From Gammaproteobacteria bacterium (GTDB lineage: Bacteria > Pseudomonadota > Gammaproteobacteria > Ga0077536): a stretch of 6,542 bases of DNA. Position numbers and translations under genes: made by a program. A model generated the notes under the pieces. It saw only the letters and a program-made list of their open reading frames with translations. It was not told where the DNA came from and ran no database searches. How positions within the stretch are numbered: the first letter of the stretch is position 1; every line of letters starts with the position of its first letter. Of this stretch, positions 5,860-6,542 are shown piece after piece. The stretch covers positions 1 to 6,542 of the forward strand of contig DAOWDI010000169.1 in the NCBI GenBank assembly GCA_030639105.1. The letters run 5' to 3'.

Positions 5860-6318
5860 TCATAGTATTGCCATCGGCGCGCCGCTACGCGGATGCTCGG
5901 CGATTAACGCATCGACATCGAATACCTCGCGAATAATCGGCGGTGTCATGACATCTTCGGGGCTGCCGGATGCGATAACGTGACCATCCTTCAACATTAT
6001 CATATGGTCAGCCAGTTTGGCGGCGAGATTCAGATCGTGCAGTACGACCAATCCGCCAACACCGTCGCGCGCGAATTGCCGCAGGATGTCGAACATCATC
6101 TGTTGATGCGCAAGATCGAATGACGCGGTCGGCTCATCGAGTAGTAAATAGCGCGGCCCAAATGCCGATGGCTCCCAAACCTGGGCGAGGATGCGTGCAA
6201 GTTGCACGCGCTGCTTTTCGCCGCCGGACAGTTCCGTATACAAGCGACTCGCGAGATGGCTGGCATCAACCCGCGAGAGTGCCGCGCGCGAGATTGCAAG
6301 ACGTCTGCGTTCCCAGGG
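5860..6318 (-). pseudogene. btuD: C-terminal half of a corrinoid (BtuD/HmuV-type) ABC transporter ATPase
   Basis: The intact protein powers import of corrinoids, or heme in the HmuV branch. What remains is ELSGGEKQRVQLARILAQ (signature motif), RYLLLDEPTASFD (Walker B with the catalytic glutamate), VVLHDLNLAAKLADH with the switch histidine, and a normal C-terminus near MTPPIIREVFDV. Family-like sequence extends upstream of the signature as ALSRVDASHLASRLYTELSG, to about 6285. After that the frame closes at 6319-6321 with no ATG. The Walker A loop and Q-loop, about half the protein, are missing, so ATP binding is lost. A TTG at 6243 is the only nearby alternative start and sits directly before the signature motif, so it does not rescue the domain. 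Its neighbours suggest corrinoid rather than heme transport. Confidence 0.8.
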
Positions 6319-6542
6319 CTACGCGGCCTACTGGGTAGGCGGGTGCGTACGCGATGCCTTGCTCGGCCTTGACCCCCACGACATCGATATCGCTACCGAC
6401 GCGCCGCCCGAGAGTGTTCGCGCGCTCTTCCCTCGCACTGCCGCAGTCGGCGTGCACTTCGGCGTCGTTCTCGTCATTCAGGACGATATACCAACAGAGG
6501 TCGCCACCTTCCGCACGGACGGCGATTACCTGGACGGACGGC
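6272..6542 (+). CDS. Class II nucleotidyltransferase (poly(A) polymerase or CCA-adding enzyme), N-terminal part
   Basis: These enzymes add nucleotides to RNA 3' ends. The visible head-domain motifs are AAYWVGGCVRDALLGLDP, DIDIATDAPPESVRALFP with the catalytic Asp-x-Asp pair, VGVHFGVVLVI, and EVATFRTDGDYLDGR. The frame runs open off the right edge at 6542. The 5' end is unclear: family-like sequence starts at about ESAAREIARRL (6275), but no ATG, GTG or TTG is in frame nearby. The frame is open further back to an ATG at 6191, which lies antisense inside the btuD remnant and has only a GAGG touching the start codon. The gene may have lost its original start at the junction. The motif style (HFGVVLVI, EVATFR-D-YLDGR) differs from E. 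coli PcnB, so I leave the symbol empty. An enzyme specific for CCA cannot be told from poly(A) polymerase on this part alone. Confidence 0.85.

Noticed and set aside
1..6542. A CRISPR array, toxin-antitoxin pair, phage or defence system
   Set aside because: No regular direct repeats, no small paired frames with such motifs and no integrase or transposase were found. The unusual structure is explained by cobalamin gene decay and the MITE-like element.

Overview
The window looks like chromosomal DNA of moderately high GC from a proteobacterium, most likely a gammaproteobacterium. This rests on an AroG-type DAHP synthase that aligns residue for residue with the enterobacterial enzyme, and on a compact cobalamin operon of proteobacterial style. 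I cannot name the genus.

Layout. Bases 1-170 are a leader with a possible -10 box and a clear Shine-Dalgarno. A complete feedback-type DAHP synthase gene follows on the + strand (171-1235) and ends in two small hairpins. From 6318 down to 1317 everything reads on the - strand as one cobalamin operon, in transcription order: the C-terminal half of a BtuD-type ABC ATPase (broken), cobU, cobT, cobC (alpha-ribazole phosphatase), cobS, the first ~39 codons of cbiB (broken), a 160-bp palindromic MITE-like element, a further ~30 codons of cbiB fused in frame to btuF, and a deletion-riddled remnant of the threonine-phosphate decarboxylase gene (Salmonella cobD, Pseudomonas cobC). At the right edge a + strand class II nucleotidyltransferase (poly(A) polymerase or CCA-adding enzyme) abuts the broken btuD.

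How the genes work together. CobU, CobT, CobC and CobS form a complete, apparently intact set for the nucleotide-loop assembly of cobalamin: activation of adenosylcobinamide, activation of the lower-ligand base, and joining and dephosphorylation. They are tightly packed with 4- and 8-base overlaps. The two genes that make and attach the aminopropanol linker (the decarboxylase and CbiB) are both destroyed here, and the ATPase of the corrinoid importer has lost its Walker A half. The binding protein BtuF keeps a full ligand-binding domain but has a chimeric N-terminus.

Main point of interest. The region is an operon caught in step-by-step decay, mostly by deletion. The clearest event is the MITE-like insertion in cbiB. 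It is flanked by CTAG on both sides, and removing it with one CTAG restores a continuous cbiB reading frame that runs straight into btuF. The element also carries a ribosome binding site and an ATG that now open the btuF frame. I see no CRISPR array, tRNA, rRNA, phage gene or defence system.
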